A stretch of 64,000 nt of DNA from Thiosulfatihalobacter marinus (GTDB lineage: Bacteria > Pseudomonadota > Alphaproteobacteria > Rhodobacterales > Rhodobacteraceae). The stretch spans positions 1 to 64,000 of the forward strand of contig NZ_JAECRZ010000011.1 in assembly GCF_016019955.1 (NCBI RefSeq), in the 5' to 3' direction. Under the pieces are notes generated by a model. That model was not told the DNA's origin. It did not search any database and saw nothing but the letters and a program-made list of their open reading frames with translations. Made by a program: the position numbers and the translations under genes. Below, piece after piece: positions 8,368-17,104 of this stretch; positions within the stretch are counted from its first letter, which is position 1; each line of letters begins with the position of its first letter.

Positions 8368-9515
8368 GCGACACGGCCGCCCCGGAACCGGATTGCGTGC
8401 AAGGGGCGCCGCATCCGCGTCAAACCAGACTCCTCTACGGGCAGCAGGACGCCGAGAAAGAATTCCTTGATGCTTTTGTGACCGGGCGGTTGCATCACGG
8501 CTGGATATTGACTGGCCCGATCGGGGTGGGCAAGGCGACGTTGGCCTGGCGCATCGCACGCTTTTTGCGCGCCACCCAGGAACCGGAATCTGGCGGCGGC
8601 CTGTTCGCTCCGCCGCCCCCGCCCACATCGCTTGATATTCCCGAGGACCATCCCGTGGTGGCGCGCACCCGTGCGCTTACGGAGACCGGGCTTTACCTTG
8701 TGCGTCGGGGGGGCAAGGGCGATCGTGAAGAAAAGCGCAGGGAAAACTTTCTACTCGGCGAATTTTCGGAGGTTATTCGCATCGAAGAGGTGCGGGGGCT
8801 TGCCAACTTTCTACACATGTCCAACACCGAAGGCGGTCGGCGGGTGGTTATTGTGGATTGTGCCGACGATATGAATGCCCAGGCTGCCAACGGCCTGTTG
8901 AAGATGCTCGAAGAGCCTCCGGCGCGCACGACATTGTTGTTGATCTCGCATCAGCCGTCGCGGCTGTTGTCGACCATCCGGTCTCGGTGTCGCGCGTTGC
9001 GCCTGAAGCCGCTTTCAGTTGAAAACATGCACTCTGCCTTGCAGCAAACCGGGCTGGATGTGGTTGAAACCCCGGCGCTTGCGGAATTGTCGGCGGGATC
9101 GGTGGGCGAAGCGATACGGCTGGTTCGCCTGGGCGGGTTGGAAATGTACGAGCGGCTTGTTGCAATGTTCGCAACGCTTCCTGTGCTGGATCGGCAGCGC
9201 GCGCTGAAACTGGCGGAGTTGGCGGCGCAACGGGGCGGCGGAGAACGGTTCGAGCTTTTACTGACGCTGATCGACGTTTTCGTGACCCGGGCGGCCCGCA
9301 CCGGAGCCACCGGTCGCCCCCCCACAGTTGAAGCGGCGCCCGGTGAAATTGACTTGCTGGCCCGATTGGCCCCTGATGCCCGCGCCGCCCGCACCTGGGC
9401 GGTGGCCGCACAGGAAATCACCGATCGCAGCCGCCACGGCAAGGCGGTGAACCTTGACCCTGCCGCGCTGGTGCTGGATACGGTTTTCAAGATCAAGAAA
9501 ACCGCCACCGTGTGA
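8364..9515 (+). CDS. holB: DNA polymerase III subunit delta'
   Basis: Clamp-loader subunit of the replicative polymerase, 383 residues, GTG start overlapping tmk. An AAA+ domain has Walker A-like GPIGVGKATLAW (residues 51-62), then the sensor/arginine region LISHQPSRLLSTIRSRCRALRL with the SRC motif of clamp-loader subunits, and a C-terminal helical collar. The zinc-binding cysteines found in the E. coli protein are not evident, as in many alphaproteobacteria. The order tmk-holB-tatD is a frequent bacterial arrangement and supports the call. Confidence 0.92.
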   Translation: MSDTAAPEPDCVQGAPHPRQTRLLYGQQDAEKEFLDAFVTGRLHHGWILTGPIGVGKATLAWRIARFLRATQEPESGGGLFAPPPPPTSLDIPEDHPVVARTRALTETGLYLVRRGGKGDREEKRRENFLLGEFSEVIRIEEVRGLANFLHMSNTEGGRRVVIVDCADDMNAQAANGLLKMLEEPPARTTLLLISHQPSRLLSTIRSRCRALRLKPLSVENMHSALQQTGLDVVETPALAELSAGSVGEAIRLVRLGGLEMYERLVAMFATLPVLDRQRALKLAELAAQRGGGERFELLLTLIDVFVTRAARTGATGRPPTVEAAPGEIDLLARLAPDARAARTWAVAAQEITDRSRHGKAVNLDPAALVLDTVFKIKKTATV

Positions 9516-9519
9516 GCAC

Positions 9520-10326
9520 ATGACCGACTTGCCAGAAATCACCGATAGTCATTGCCATCTGGACTTTCCGGATTTCCAGGGTGCAATCGACGACATCGTT
9601 GCACGTGCGGCGCAATCGGGCGTGACGCGGATGGTGACGATTTGCACGCGTCTTCGGCTGGAACCGTCGGTGCGCGCCATTGCAGAGGCACATGCGCCGG
9701 TATTTTATGCCGCCGGAACCCATCCGATGAGCGCCGCCGAGGAACCTTTGGCCAGTGTGGACGAGTTGGTTGCCATGGCGCAACACCCCAAGTTTGTGGG
9801 TATTGGCGAATCCGGGCTGGATTACCATTACACGGCCCAAAGCAAAGACATCCAGCAGACTTCCCTGCGCGTACACGTTTCTGCGGCGCGGGAAACCGGT
9901 TTGCCGCTGATCATACACAGCCGGGACGCGGATGAGGACATGGCCCGAATCCTGACCGAAGAATACGGCAAGGGGGCTTATACCTGCGTCATGCATTGTT
10001 ACAGTTCGGGGGCGGAACTGGCCCGTCGGATGCTGGATCTTGGGTTTTACCTGTCGATGTCGGGTATCGCCGCGTTTCCGCGATCGCAAGAGGTGCGCGA
10101 TATCTTCGCCGCCGCGCCCGTGGATCGCATCCTGGTGGAAACCGATGCGCCGTATCTTGCGCCGCCACCCTATCGCGGCAAACGGAATGAACCGGCCTAT
10201 GTGGAAAAAACGGCGCGGGTCGGCGCCGAACTGTTTGGCATGGACTACGCGGATTTCGCGGCACACACGCAGGCGAATTTCGACCGGCTGTTTGGCAAGG
10301 CGCGGCGATGGGCCGAGGCGGCATGA
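9520..10326 (+). CDS. TatD family metal-dependent DNase
   Basis: TIM-barrel metallohydrolase of the amidohydrolase superfamily, 268 residues. Start ATG (MTDLPEITDSHCHLDF) is 4 bp after the holB stop; an in-frame upstream start would overlap holB by 60 bp and lacks family sequence. Metal ligands are H11 and H13 (SHCHLD), Glu in IGESGLDYH, His in IIHSRDADEDM, His in VMHCYSSG and Asp in VETDAPYLAPPPYRGKRN. Family members are 3'-5' exonucleases or DNases, and YcfH-type members accompany tmk-holB. Its stop overlaps the next start (ATGA). Confidence 0.93.
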   Translation: MTDLPEITDSHCHLDFPDFQGAIDDIVARAAQSGVTRMVTICTRLRLEPSVRAIAEAHAPVFYAAGTHPMSAAEEPLASVDELVAMAQHPKFVGIGESGLDYHYTAQSKDIQQTSLRVHVSAARETGLPLIIHSRDADEDMARILTEEYGKGAYTCVMHCYSSGAELARRMLDLGFYLSMSGIAAFPRSQEVRDIFAAAPVDRILVETDAPYLAPPPYRGKRNEPAYVEKTARVGAELFGMDYADFAAHTQANFDRLFGKARRWAEAA

Positions 10327-11123
10327 GCGGGCAACTGACATTCACGATCCTGGGCTGTGGCAGTTCTGGCGGAGTGCCGCGTTTGGGTGGGCATTGGGGT
10401 GATTGTGATCCCGGGAACCCGAGGAATCGCCGCCGCCGATGCTCGATGCTGATCGAGCGCATAACGGGTGCCGGCACGACGACCGTGTTGATCGACACAT
10501 CTCCAGACATGCGTGCACAACTGCTGGATGCCGGTGTGGGCCGTCTGGATGCCGTCGTGTACACCCATTCCCACGCCGACCATGTACATGGCATAGACGA
10601 TCTGCGCATGATCGTGTTCAATATGCGCCAGCGCCTGCCGGTCTGGGCCGATGGCCCGACACAGGAGGCGCTGTATTCGCGGTTTGGCTATGCCTTTGTT
10701 CAGCCCGAGGGATCTCCGTATCCGCCGATTCTGGACATGCATACGATCAAGGGGGACGTGACGATTTCCGGTGCAGGTGGTGACATTATCCTGAAACCCA
10801 TCAAGGTGAATCACGGCAGCATTGATGCGCTGGCGTTTCGTGTGGGCGGGCTGGTCTATATGCCGGATGTGGCCGACATCTACGACGATGCGTGGCGCGA
10901 GCTTCGCGATATGGACTGCTTTGTGGTCGATACCCTACGCCGGACGCCGCATCCGACCCACAGCCATTTCGAGAATACGCTTGAGTGGATCGAACGTGCA
11001 GCGCCGCGACGCGCGGTGCTTACCAACATGCATATCGATCTGGATTACGCCATTGTCGATGCCCAAACCCCTTCTCACGTCAGCCCGGCCTATGATGGGA
11101 TGCAGATCGTTTACGACATCTAG
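10323..11123 (+). CDS. MBL-fold metallo-hydrolase (PhnP-like)
   Basis: Metallo-beta-lactamase-fold enzyme of 266 residues. The metal motif HSHADHVHG (H82, H84, D86, H87) is intact, with later ligands HGSIDALAFRVGG and the C-terminal LTNMHIDLDYAIV. The beginning, FTILGCGSSGGVPRLGGHWG, with CDPGNPRNRRRRCS, is typical of the PhnP/cyclic-phosphate diesterase group usually found next to tatD. It probably hydrolyses a cyclic nucleotide or phosphodiester in the cytoplasm. The ATG overlaps the tatD stop. A role in phosphonate use is possible given the 2-aminoethylphosphonate genes 6 kb away, but position next to tatD is the common housekeeping setting. Confidence 0.87.
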   Translation: MSGQLTFTILGCGSSGGVPRLGGHWGDCDPGNPRNRRRRCSMLIERITGAGTTTVLIDTSPDMRAQLLDAGVGRLDAVVYTHSHADHVHGIDDLRMIVFNMRQRLPVWADGPTQEALYSRFGYAFVQPEGSPYPPILDMHTIKGDVTISGAGGDIILKPIKVNHGSIDALAFRVGGLVYMPDVADIYDDAWRELRDMDCFVVDTLRRTPHPTHSHFENTLEWIERAAPRRAVLTNMHIDLDYAIVDAQTPSHVSPAYDGMQIVYDI

Positions 11124-11132
11124 GCCGGTCCG

Positions 11133-12062
11133 GTGCAAACGCTGATCTCTGTCATTCTGCCGGTCTTTGTCCTGATCGGGTTCGGATATGTTGCCGTTTG
11201 GCGTGGGTACTTCACGGCAAGCAATGTCGACGGGCTGATGCGCTATGCCACCAGCTTTGCGGTGCCGGTCCTGCTTTTTCGGGCGATCTCGGGGCTGGAC
11301 CTGGCGGTGGAATACGATCTGCCGATGATGGCCAGTTTCTACGCCGGCGCGACAGCAAGCTTTCTTGCGGGGATGTTCGGTGCAAGGTGGCTGTTCGGCC
11401 GGGATTGGGAAGATTCTGTCGCGATCGGGTTCACCGGGCTGTTTTCCAACTCGCTTCTGTTGGGGCTGGCGATTACCGAAAGAGCCTTTGGCGCCGAGGC
11501 GCTTGCCGGCAATTTTGCGATCGTGTCGATCCATGCGCCGTTTTGTTATGGGCTCGGGATCACTGTGATGGAGGTGGTACGCGCGCGGGGCAAGAGCCGG
11601 TTGGCCATCGTGCCGACCGTGTTGCGCGCGGTGTTTTCCAATGCGCTGATCCTGGGAATCGGTTTGGGGTTCGCGGTCAATCTGACGCAGCTAACCTTGC
11701 CGGCGCCGGTGTCCGTTGCGGTTGATCTGATGGCCGAGTCCGCGTTGCCCGCCGCATTGTTCGCGATGGGGGGGGTGTTGTTCCGGTATCGCCCCGAGGG
11801 CGACATACGGGTGATCCTTTATTGTTGCGCGGTGTCGCTTGCCTTGCACCCGGCGATCACATGGTCCCTGGCGCGCCTTTGGCAGGTGGACACGGACGGG
11901 TTCCGTTCGGCGGTGCTGACGGCCACGATGGCGCCCGGGGTCAATGCTTATCTGTTCGCGAGTATGTATGGCCGCGCGCAGCGTGTGGCGGCGTCCACTG
12001 TTCTGATCGCAACAGGTGCTTCGGTGATTACCGTTTGGCTGTGGCTTTTCGCGATTCCGTGA
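11133..12062 (+). CDS. AEC family transporter (auxin-efflux-carrier type)
   Basis: Integral membrane protein of 309 residues with a GTG start (GTG CAA ACG), 9 bp after the hydrolase gene. About ten hydrophobic segments in two halves can be seen: ISVILPVFVLIGFGYVAVW at the start, an LLFRAISGL helix, then GLFSNSLLLGLAIT and in the second half VFSNALILGIGLGFAV and ALFAMGGVLF. The repeated N-(S/A)-L-(L/I)-LG motif and the terminal MAPGVNAYLFASMYGRA are typical of AEC permeases, which export or import organic acids such as malate or malonate. Substrate unknown. Confidence 0.88.
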   Translation: MQTLISVILPVFVLIGFGYVAVWRGYFTASNVDGLMRYATSFAVPVLLFRAISGLDLAVEYDLPMMASFYAGATASFLAGMFGARWLFGRDWEDSVAIGFTGLFSNSLLLGLAITERAFGAEALAGNFAIVSIHAPFCYGLGITVMEVVRARGKSRLAIVPTVLRAVFSNALILGIGLGFAVNLTQLTLPAPVSVAVDLMAESALPAALFAMGGVLFRYRPEGDIRVILYCCAVSLALHPAITWSLARLWQVDTDGFRSAVLTATMAPGVNAYLFASMYGRAQRVAASTVLIATGASVITVWLWLFAIP

Positions 12063-12117
12063 ATTGCGGGCACCGGGCCCATGCGCCATGATTCAGCCAC
12101 CTGACCGGAGTAGTCCC

Positions 12118-12777
12118 ATGCCCATTGAACCGATCCGCGTTGACATTGTCTCGGATGTCGTTTGCCCGTGGTGTATCATCGGGTACCGTCAGCTTGTCAT
12201 GGCAAGCAAGGAAACCGGCGTGCCGATTGTTACTTTCTGGCACCCGTTCGAATTGAATCCCGACATGCCCCGGAAAGGTGAACTCCTTTCGGAACATATT
12301 GCCCGAAAATACGGCAGTACGCCTGAGCAATCGGCCGCGGCCCGAGCCCGGCTGGTGGAATTGGGTGCCGAGTTGGGGATTGCATTCGCATTTTCGCCGG
12401 AGAGCCGGATTTACAATACGTTTCAGGCGCACCAATTGTTGCATTGGGCGGCGCAGGCAGGCCGCGCGCAGGATCTGAAGCTGGCGCTGTTCGAAAGCTA
12501 TTTCGCGCGCGCCCAGGACATCTCCGATCCCGAAATCCTGATCGCGACGGCGGCACTTGTGGGGTTGAATGGCCAAGACGCGCGGGCGGTTCTGGCCGAG
12601 AGCCGCTTTGGCGAAACGGTTCGCGAAAAAGAGGCTTTCTGGACATCGCGAGGTGTCAGCGGGGTGCCGACCATGCTGTTTGATGCCCGGATTGCAACGT
12701 CTGGCGCGCAGGGGGTCGACACATTTTCCACTCTCCTTCTTCGCCTGGCGCGCGAGCCGCGCGAGGTTGCCGTCTGA
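12118..12777 (+). CDS. DsbA family oxidoreductase (FrnE-like)
   Basis: Thioredoxin-fold protein of 219 residues with the redox motif CPWC (C16-C19) near the N-terminus in VSDVVCPWCIIGYRQL, a helical insertion, and the cis-Pro loop GVSGVPTMLFD near the end. No signal peptide is visible, so it acts in the cytoplasm, as FrnE relatives do. The start at MPIEPIRVD was chosen because CCGGAG lies 7 bp upstream and the longer frame adds no family sequence. Probable role: disulfide exchange or isomerisation, perhaps under oxidative stress. Confidence 0.88.
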   Translation: MPIEPIRVDIVSDVVCPWCIIGYRQLVMASKETGVPIVTFWHPFELNPDMPRKGELLSEHIARKYGSTPEQSAAARARLVELGAELGIAFAFSPESRIYNTFQAHQLLHWAAQAGRAQDLKLALFESYFARAQDISDPEILIATAALVGLNGQDARAVLAESRFGETVREKEAFWTSRGVSGVPTMLFDARIATSGAQGVDTFSTLLLRLAREPREVAV

Positions 12778-12790
12778 CGCAGCGGGCGGC

Positions 12791-12860
12791 GTTGCGACAT
12801 CGCAACTGACGGGTGCAAGTTTGCACTGGCTGCGTGGCTGGGCGTGTGCCTTGCAAACTT
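12791..12860. promoter_or_regulatory. Palindromes in the leader of the Anbu cluster
   Basis: The 261-bp gap before the ATP-grasp gene has no supported gene. It holds a hairpin GTTGCG-acat-CGCAAC (12791-12806), a near-palindrome GTGCAA-GT-TTGCAC (12813-12826), and a further copy of the core AAGTTTGCA on the opposite strand (TTGCAAACTT, 12851-12860). The repeated core in both directions suggests a regulator binding region for the Anbu cluster. The binding protein is unknown. Confidence 0.4.
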
Positions 12861-13038
12861 TCGGGCCGGGGCAGGCTGAACCCGTCGGTTCCTGCGCGAA
12901 AGTATTGCCCAATTCGACAGCATCAAGACCAGCTCGCCAGAGCTTGCGGCGCCGCAATGCGGCCGGTTTCCGCTTTTTTTCTGTAATGTCGGGACAAAGC
13001 AGATAGGCTGGATGCGAAATGGCAGGTTGATCGGCACC

Positions 13039-14463
13039 ATGGATACAGCAGGACCATTTGACGAAATGTGGGGTACGGACGGGCAATTGTGCCCGCCCTA
13101 TCGGGGGTTTTACGATTGGTTTGATGGTGAAGACCTGACCCGCCTTCGAAAAAAGCAGCGTGACGCCGACGATTTGTTCCGATTGACCGGAATTACGTTC
13201 AACGTTTACGGAAAAGCCGAGGCCGAAGAACGTCTGATTCCGTTCGACATCATCCCGAGAATCATCTCCGGTGGTGAATGGCATCGGCTATCGCGTGGCA
13301 TCGAGCAGCGTGTGCGCGCGATCAATGCCTTTTTGCATGATATCTATCACAATCAGGAAATCATTCGCGCCGGGCGTATCCCCGAAGAGATGATCAGCCG
13401 CAATGCCGCGTTTCTGCCGCATATGATTGGAGTCAAGCCGCCGGGCGGCGTTTATACGCATATTGTGGGCATCGACCTGGTGCGCACGGGCCCGGGAGAG
13501 TTTTTTGTTCTGGAGGACAACGCGCGTACCCCATCGGGGGTGAGTTATATGCTGGAAAATCGGGAAACCATGTTGCAGATGTTTCCCGAGTTGTTCTCTC
13601 GAAACCGGGTGCAGCCGGTGCAGAACTATCCGACAGACCTGCGCCGGTCGCTGGCGGCCAGCGCGCCGCCGGCATGTACCGGCACACCCGTCGTCGCGGT
13701 TCTGACACCCGGCATATACAACTCCGCCTATTTCGAGCACGCGTTCCTGGCCGACAAGATGGGTGTGGAACTGGTCGAAGGAAATGACCTGCGTGTTGTG
13801 GATGGGCGGATTGCGATGCGGACAACGCGGGGCTACACACCGATTGACGTGCTGTACAGACGTGTCGATGACGATTTCCTGGACCCGCTTAATTTCAACC
13901 CCGAGAGCAGCCTGGGTGTGCCTGGCATTATGGATGTCTATCGGGCTGGCGGCATCACGATCGCCAACGCGCCCGGCACCGGAATTGCCGATGACAAGGC
14001 AATCTACAGCTATATGCCGGAGATTGTCGAATTCTATACAGGCGAACGCCCGTTGCTGCCCAATGTGGAAACCTGGCGCTGTTCCGAGCCGGAATCTCTG
14101 GCTTATGTTCTGGACAATCTTCATGAACTGGTGGTGAAAGAGGTCCACGGATCAGGCGGCTACGGCATGTTGATCGGCCCGACAGCCACCAAAAAGGATA
14201 TCGCAGCGTTCCGACGCAAGCTGATTGCCCGCCCGTCCAACTATATCGCGCAGCCCACACTCAGCCTTTCGACCGTCCCGGTCTTTTCCCGCGCCGGGCT
14301 GAGCCCACGTCACGTGGATTTGCGGCCCTTTGTCCTGGTCGGCCCGGATAAGATCCATGTCACGCCAGGCGGTTTGACGCGGGTGGCCCTGAAAAAGGGA
14401 TCTTTGGTGGTGAATTCGTCCCAGGGCGGCGGGACCAAGGACACCTGGGTATTGGAGGACTGA
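13039..14463 (+). CDS. Circularly permuted ATP-grasp protein of the Anbu cluster
   Basis: Protein of 474 residues of the DUF404/DUF407 type, a circularly permuted ATP-grasp fold predicted to make peptide or amide bonds with ATP. Visible blocks are FDEMWGTDGQLCPPYRGFYDW at the start, ERLIPFDIIPRIISGGEW, GVDLVRT-like IVGIDLVRTGPGEFFVLEDNA (metal/ATP region), PDLRR and the C-terminal VVKEVHGSGGYGMLIGP, a glycine-rich ATP loop, and YIAQPTLSLSTVP. The ATG giving MDTAGPF was chosen; an ATG 27 bp upstream is possible and neither has a strong ribosome site. It is the first of four tightly packed genes ending with Anbu, a combination known across proteobacteria and cyanobacteria. The real substrate is unknown. 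Confidence 0.9.
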   Translation: MDTAGPFDEMWGTDGQLCPPYRGFYDWFDGEDLTRLRKKQRDADDLFRLTGITFNVYGKAEAEERLIPFDIIPRIISGGEWHRLSRGIEQRVRAINAFLHDIYHNQEIIRAGRIPEEMISRNAAFLPHMIGVKPPGGVYTHIVGIDLVRTGPGEFFVLEDNARTPSGVSYMLENRETMLQMFPELFSRNRVQPVQNYPTDLRRSLAASAPPACTGTPVVAVLTPGIYNSAYFEHAFLADKMGVELVEGNDLRVVDGRIAMRTTRGYTPIDVLYRRVDDDFLDPLNFNPESSLGVPGIMDVYRAGGITIANAPGTGIADDKAIYSYMPEIVEFYTGERPLLPNVETWRCSEPESLAYVLDNLHELVVKEVHGSGGYGMLIGPTATKKDIAAFRRKLIARPSNYIAQPTLSLSTVPVFSRAGLSPRHVDLRPFVLVGPDKIHVTPGGLTRVALKKGSLVVNSSQGGGTKDTWVLED

Positions 14464-14467
14464 CGCC

Positions 14468-15409
14468 ATGCTTGGGAAAACTGCCAATGGTCTGTTCTGG
14501 ATGTCGCGCTATCTGGAGCGTGCGGAAAACACTGCCCGCCTGATCGAAACCGGCCAAAGGATCGCGCTGACGCGGCTTGGCAGCGGCGATGAGGAGTGGA
14601 CCTCGATCATGAAGACGGCCGGGGTGCTTTCCGGATTCATGGAGATATATGACGAGGTGACTCAGGACGCCGCGGTAGATTGGATGATGCGCGATCATGG
14701 CAACCCTTCCTCCATTCAGTCTTGTATTCTGGGCGCACGACAAAATGCGCGCATGGTACGGGCGGCGATCACCGGTGAAACCTGGGAAGCGATCAACGCG
14801 ACCTATATGTCGACAAAGAGCATTCTGGGGCGCAGGGTCAGTGAACGGGATTTGCCGACCGTGTTGAGTGCCATTCGCCAGCATACCGCGCTGGTGCGTG
14901 GAATGGTGCATGGCACGATGTTGCGAAATGACATCTACGATTTCTTGCGCGTTGGCACGTTTCTGGAGCGTGCGGACAATACAGCGCGTATTCTGGATGT
15001 GAAATACTATGTCCTGCTGCCATCGGTCAGCGCCGTTGGCAGCTCTATCGACAACGTGCAATGGGAAATCATCCTTCGTTCGGTTTCCGCGCGTGGCGGG
15101 TTTCGCATGGAATACGGAGCCGAGGGAGGACCGCAGGAAATCGCCGATTTCCTGATCCTGAACCGGCGGATGCCGCGCAGCCTTGCATTTTGTGTCGGCA
15201 AGATGCGGTCCAATCTGGCGTATCTCAATGCTGATCTGGAAGCACCGTCTGACTCGCAGAAGTTGGTCGCGGAATTGAACGATCTGTATCTTTCGCAGGA
15301 TATCTCGGCGGTGTTCGAATTCGGCCTGCACGAATTCATCCAGAAAATGCTGTCACTTATCGCCGGTATTGCCGGTCAGGTCGAAAAGGATTTTCGGTTT
15401 TATGAGTAA
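14468..15409 (+). CDS. Alpha-E domain protein of the Anbu cluster
   Basis: All-helical protein of 313 residues (DUF403/alpha-E). It begins MLGKTANGLFWMSRYLERAENTARL, the diagnostic first helix with the (M/W)SRYLERAENTAR signature, and repeats it near residue 158 as FLRVGTFLERADNTARILD. Conserved acidic and arginine residues sit in helices, so it may bind the same substrate as the ATP-grasp partner. It starts 4 bp after the ATP-grasp stop and ends 3 bp before the transglutaminase-like gene. Alpha-E proteins almost always occur with or fused to this ATP-grasp family, which supports a joint complex. No enzymatic activity is established for the family. Confidence 0.92.
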   Translation: MLGKTANGLFWMSRYLERAENTARLIETGQRIALTRLGSGDEEWTSIMKTAGVLSGFMEIYDEVTQDAAVDWMMRDHGNPSSIQSCILGARQNARMVRAAITGETWEAINATYMSTKSILGRRVSERDLPTVLSAIRQHTALVRGMVHGTMLRNDIYDFLRVGTFLERADNTARILDVKYYVLLPSVSAVGSSIDNVQWEIILRSVSARGGFRMEYGAEGGPQEIADFLILNRRMPRSLAFCVGKMRSNLAYLNADLEAPSDSQKLVAELNDLYLSQDISAVFEFGLHEFIQKMLSLIAGIAGQVEKDFRFYE

Positions 15410-15412
15410 CCC

Positions 15413-16210
15413 ATGCGCCTGAGCGTTCATCACACAACGCGCTATTTCTTCGATCAGCCTGTTAGATATGGCGTGCAGCAATTGAGAAAGACGCCGAAAA
15501 ACGCGCGACATCAACATGTCGTGGAGTGGCGCACCTCGATCGTGGGGGGGCGCAAGGAGGCCACGTTCGAAGACCATCATCACAACCTGACCGAACTGAT
15601 CAGTATCGACCCCGATATCCAGACCCTGGAATTGGTTTCGCAAGGAACCGTGGAAATGAAGGAAACCCACGGGATCGTGGGGCCGCATCGTGGGCCGGCT
15701 CCGCTGTGGCTTTATGCGCAGGCCACGCGCCGCACAGAGGCGGGCAGTGGCGTTCGGGATTTTTTGTCTGAAATCGACGGGAATATTTCGCTGGATAATC
15801 TTCACCGGCTTTCCGCCAGGATCGGATCGGAGATCCGATACGAGTTGGGTGGATCCTATCCGGACTGGACAGCGGAAGACGCGATCAAGGCCGGTCGCGG
15901 TGTGTGCCAGGACCATTCCCATGTCTTTATTGCCTGCGCCCGAAAGCTGGGTCTACCGGCGCGATATGTCTCTGGATACCTGATGCTGGATGACCGAACG
16001 ACGCAGAATGCAATGCACGCCTGGGCCGAGGCCCATATCGATGGGCTGGGCTGGGTTGGATTCGATGTCTCCAACGGAATATCCCCGGATTCCAGGTATG
16101 TGCGTGTCGCAACTGGACTGGACTATTCCGATGCCGCGCCTGTATCTGGCACACGGGTCGGAGGCGCAGGCGAATCGCTTGAGGTCCAGATAGAAGTGGC
16201 CCAGCAATGA
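15413..16210 (+). CDS. Transglutaminase-like cysteine protease of the Anbu cluster
   Basis: Protein of 265 residues with the Cys-His-Asp triad of transglutaminase-core proteins: C165 in GVCQDHSHVF, H202 in AMHAWAEAHI and D218 in WVGFDVSNG. An N-terminal beta domain (about 1-95, starting MRLSVHHTTRYFFDQPV) is the bacterial transglutaminase N-terminal region. Bacterial members are thought to be peptidases or amide-cutting enzymes rather than cross-linkers. It sits between alpha-E and Anbu with gaps of 3 and 7 bp, so it is probably made together with them. No signal peptide is visible; action is cytoplasmic. Confidence 0.92.
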   Translation: MRLSVHHTTRYFFDQPVRYGVQQLRKTPKNARHQHVVEWRTSIVGGRKEATFEDHHHNLTELISIDPDIQTLELVSQGTVEMKETHGIVGPHRGPAPLWLYAQATRRTEAGSGVRDFLSEIDGNISLDNLHRLSARIGSEIRYELGGSYPDWTAEDAIKAGRGVCQDHSHVFIACARKLGLPARYVSGYLMLDDRTTQNAMHAWAEAHIDGLGWVGFDVSNGISPDSRYVRVATGLDYSDAAPVSGTRVGGAGESLEVQIEVAQQ

Positions 16211-16217
16211 GGCGTTG

Positions 16218-16958
16218 ATGACATATTGCGTTGGAATGATGCTGGAAGCCGGGTTGATCTTTATGTCGGACACCCGCACGAATGCCGGACTCGACAATAT
16301 TTCGACCTTCAAGAAGATGAGCGTCTGGGAGACACCCGGAGAGCGCGTTATCACGCTCTTGTCCTCGGGCAATCTTGCGACGACGCAGGCCGTTGTCAGC
16401 TTGCTGGATGAGCGCCTGAAGTCGCCAGAGGACAGAGACCCGACGTTGTTGGGCGCACCGTCGATGTTCCAGGCCGCCAACCTGGTGGCCGATACGCTAA
16501 GAGAGGTGATTGGCCGCCATGCCCAATCGGGCCAGCGGGCGGACAGTGCCTTTGAAGCCACGCTGATTCTGGGCGGGCAGATAAAGGGCGGGCCGCCGCG
16601 TTTGTTTTTGATCTACCCAGAGGGCAATTTCATAGAGGCCAGTTCGGACACGCCGTTTTTTCAAGTCGGCGAAACGAAATATGGCCGTCCGATTCTTGTG
16701 CGGGCCTATGATTCCGCGATGTCATTCGAGGCGGCGATGAAACTGCTTCTCGTCAGTTTTGACTCGACCGTGAAGGCCAATCTGTCGGTTGGTGCACCGT
16801 TCGATTTTCATTTCTTTCGGACGGATTCTCTGAAGGTTGGCCATGTCGGACGTATCGAACAGGATGACGCCTATCTTCAGGCCATTGCCCAGGATTGGGG
16901 AGATGCGCTCAGAAATGCATTGGAGGGTATGCCGGATTTCACGCTGCCCGCGACCTGA
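16218..16958 (+). CDS. Anbu, bacterial proteasome-homologue peptidase
   Basis: Ntn-hydrolase of the proteasome/HslV superfamily, 246 residues. The ATG giving MTYCVGMM was preferred over a TTG three bases earlier because it places Thr2 as the N-terminal nucleophile after Met removal, as in proteasome subunits. The family block (G)LIFMSDTRTNAGLDNISTF follows; this is the Anbu signature with the conserved Asp and Ser of the active site. The later block IYPEGNFIEASSDTPFFQVGE fits the subunit core. Anbu forms ring or spiral assemblies, and its peptidase activity is poorly defined. It is last in the ATP-grasp/alpha-E/transglutaminase operon, suggesting it degrades or trims a peptide made by the ATP-grasp enzyme. 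Confidence 0.92.
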   Translation: MTYCVGMMLEAGLIFMSDTRTNAGLDNISTFKKMSVWETPGERVITLLSSGNLATTQAVVSLLDERLKSPEDRDPTLLGAPSMFQAANLVADTLREVIGRHAQSGQRADSAFEATLILGGQIKGGPPRLFLIYPEGNFIEASSDTPFFQVGETKYGRPILVRAYDSAMSFEAAMKLLLVSFDSTVKANLSVGAPFDFHFFRTDSLKVGHVGRIEQDDAYLQAIAQDWGDALRNALEGMPDFTLPAT

Positions 16959-16972
16959 CCACAACCGTTAAT

Positions 16973-17001
16973 CCGGGCACCCACCATGGGTGTGTTCCCG
17001 G
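16973..17001. terminator. Hairpin between convergent Anbu and pbfA genes
   Basis: Stem CCGGG-CACCCA with loop CCA and return TGGGTG-(TGTT)-CCCGG: six perfect pairs plus five more after a 4-nt bulge. It starts 14 bp after the Anbu stop. No T tract follows on either strand, so it could be a Rho-assisted end or a 3' stabiliser rather than a classic terminator. The rest of the 146-bp gap holds nothing recognisable. Confidence 0.4.
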
Positions 17002-17104
17002 AGGTCGCAGTGAAGGGCAGACAGCTGTGGTGATTTGGACAGAGCCACGCACCCGTGCCCCAGCCACGATCCGGGCCCTTTGTAGGGTCGTCCGATTGAG
17101 CGGC

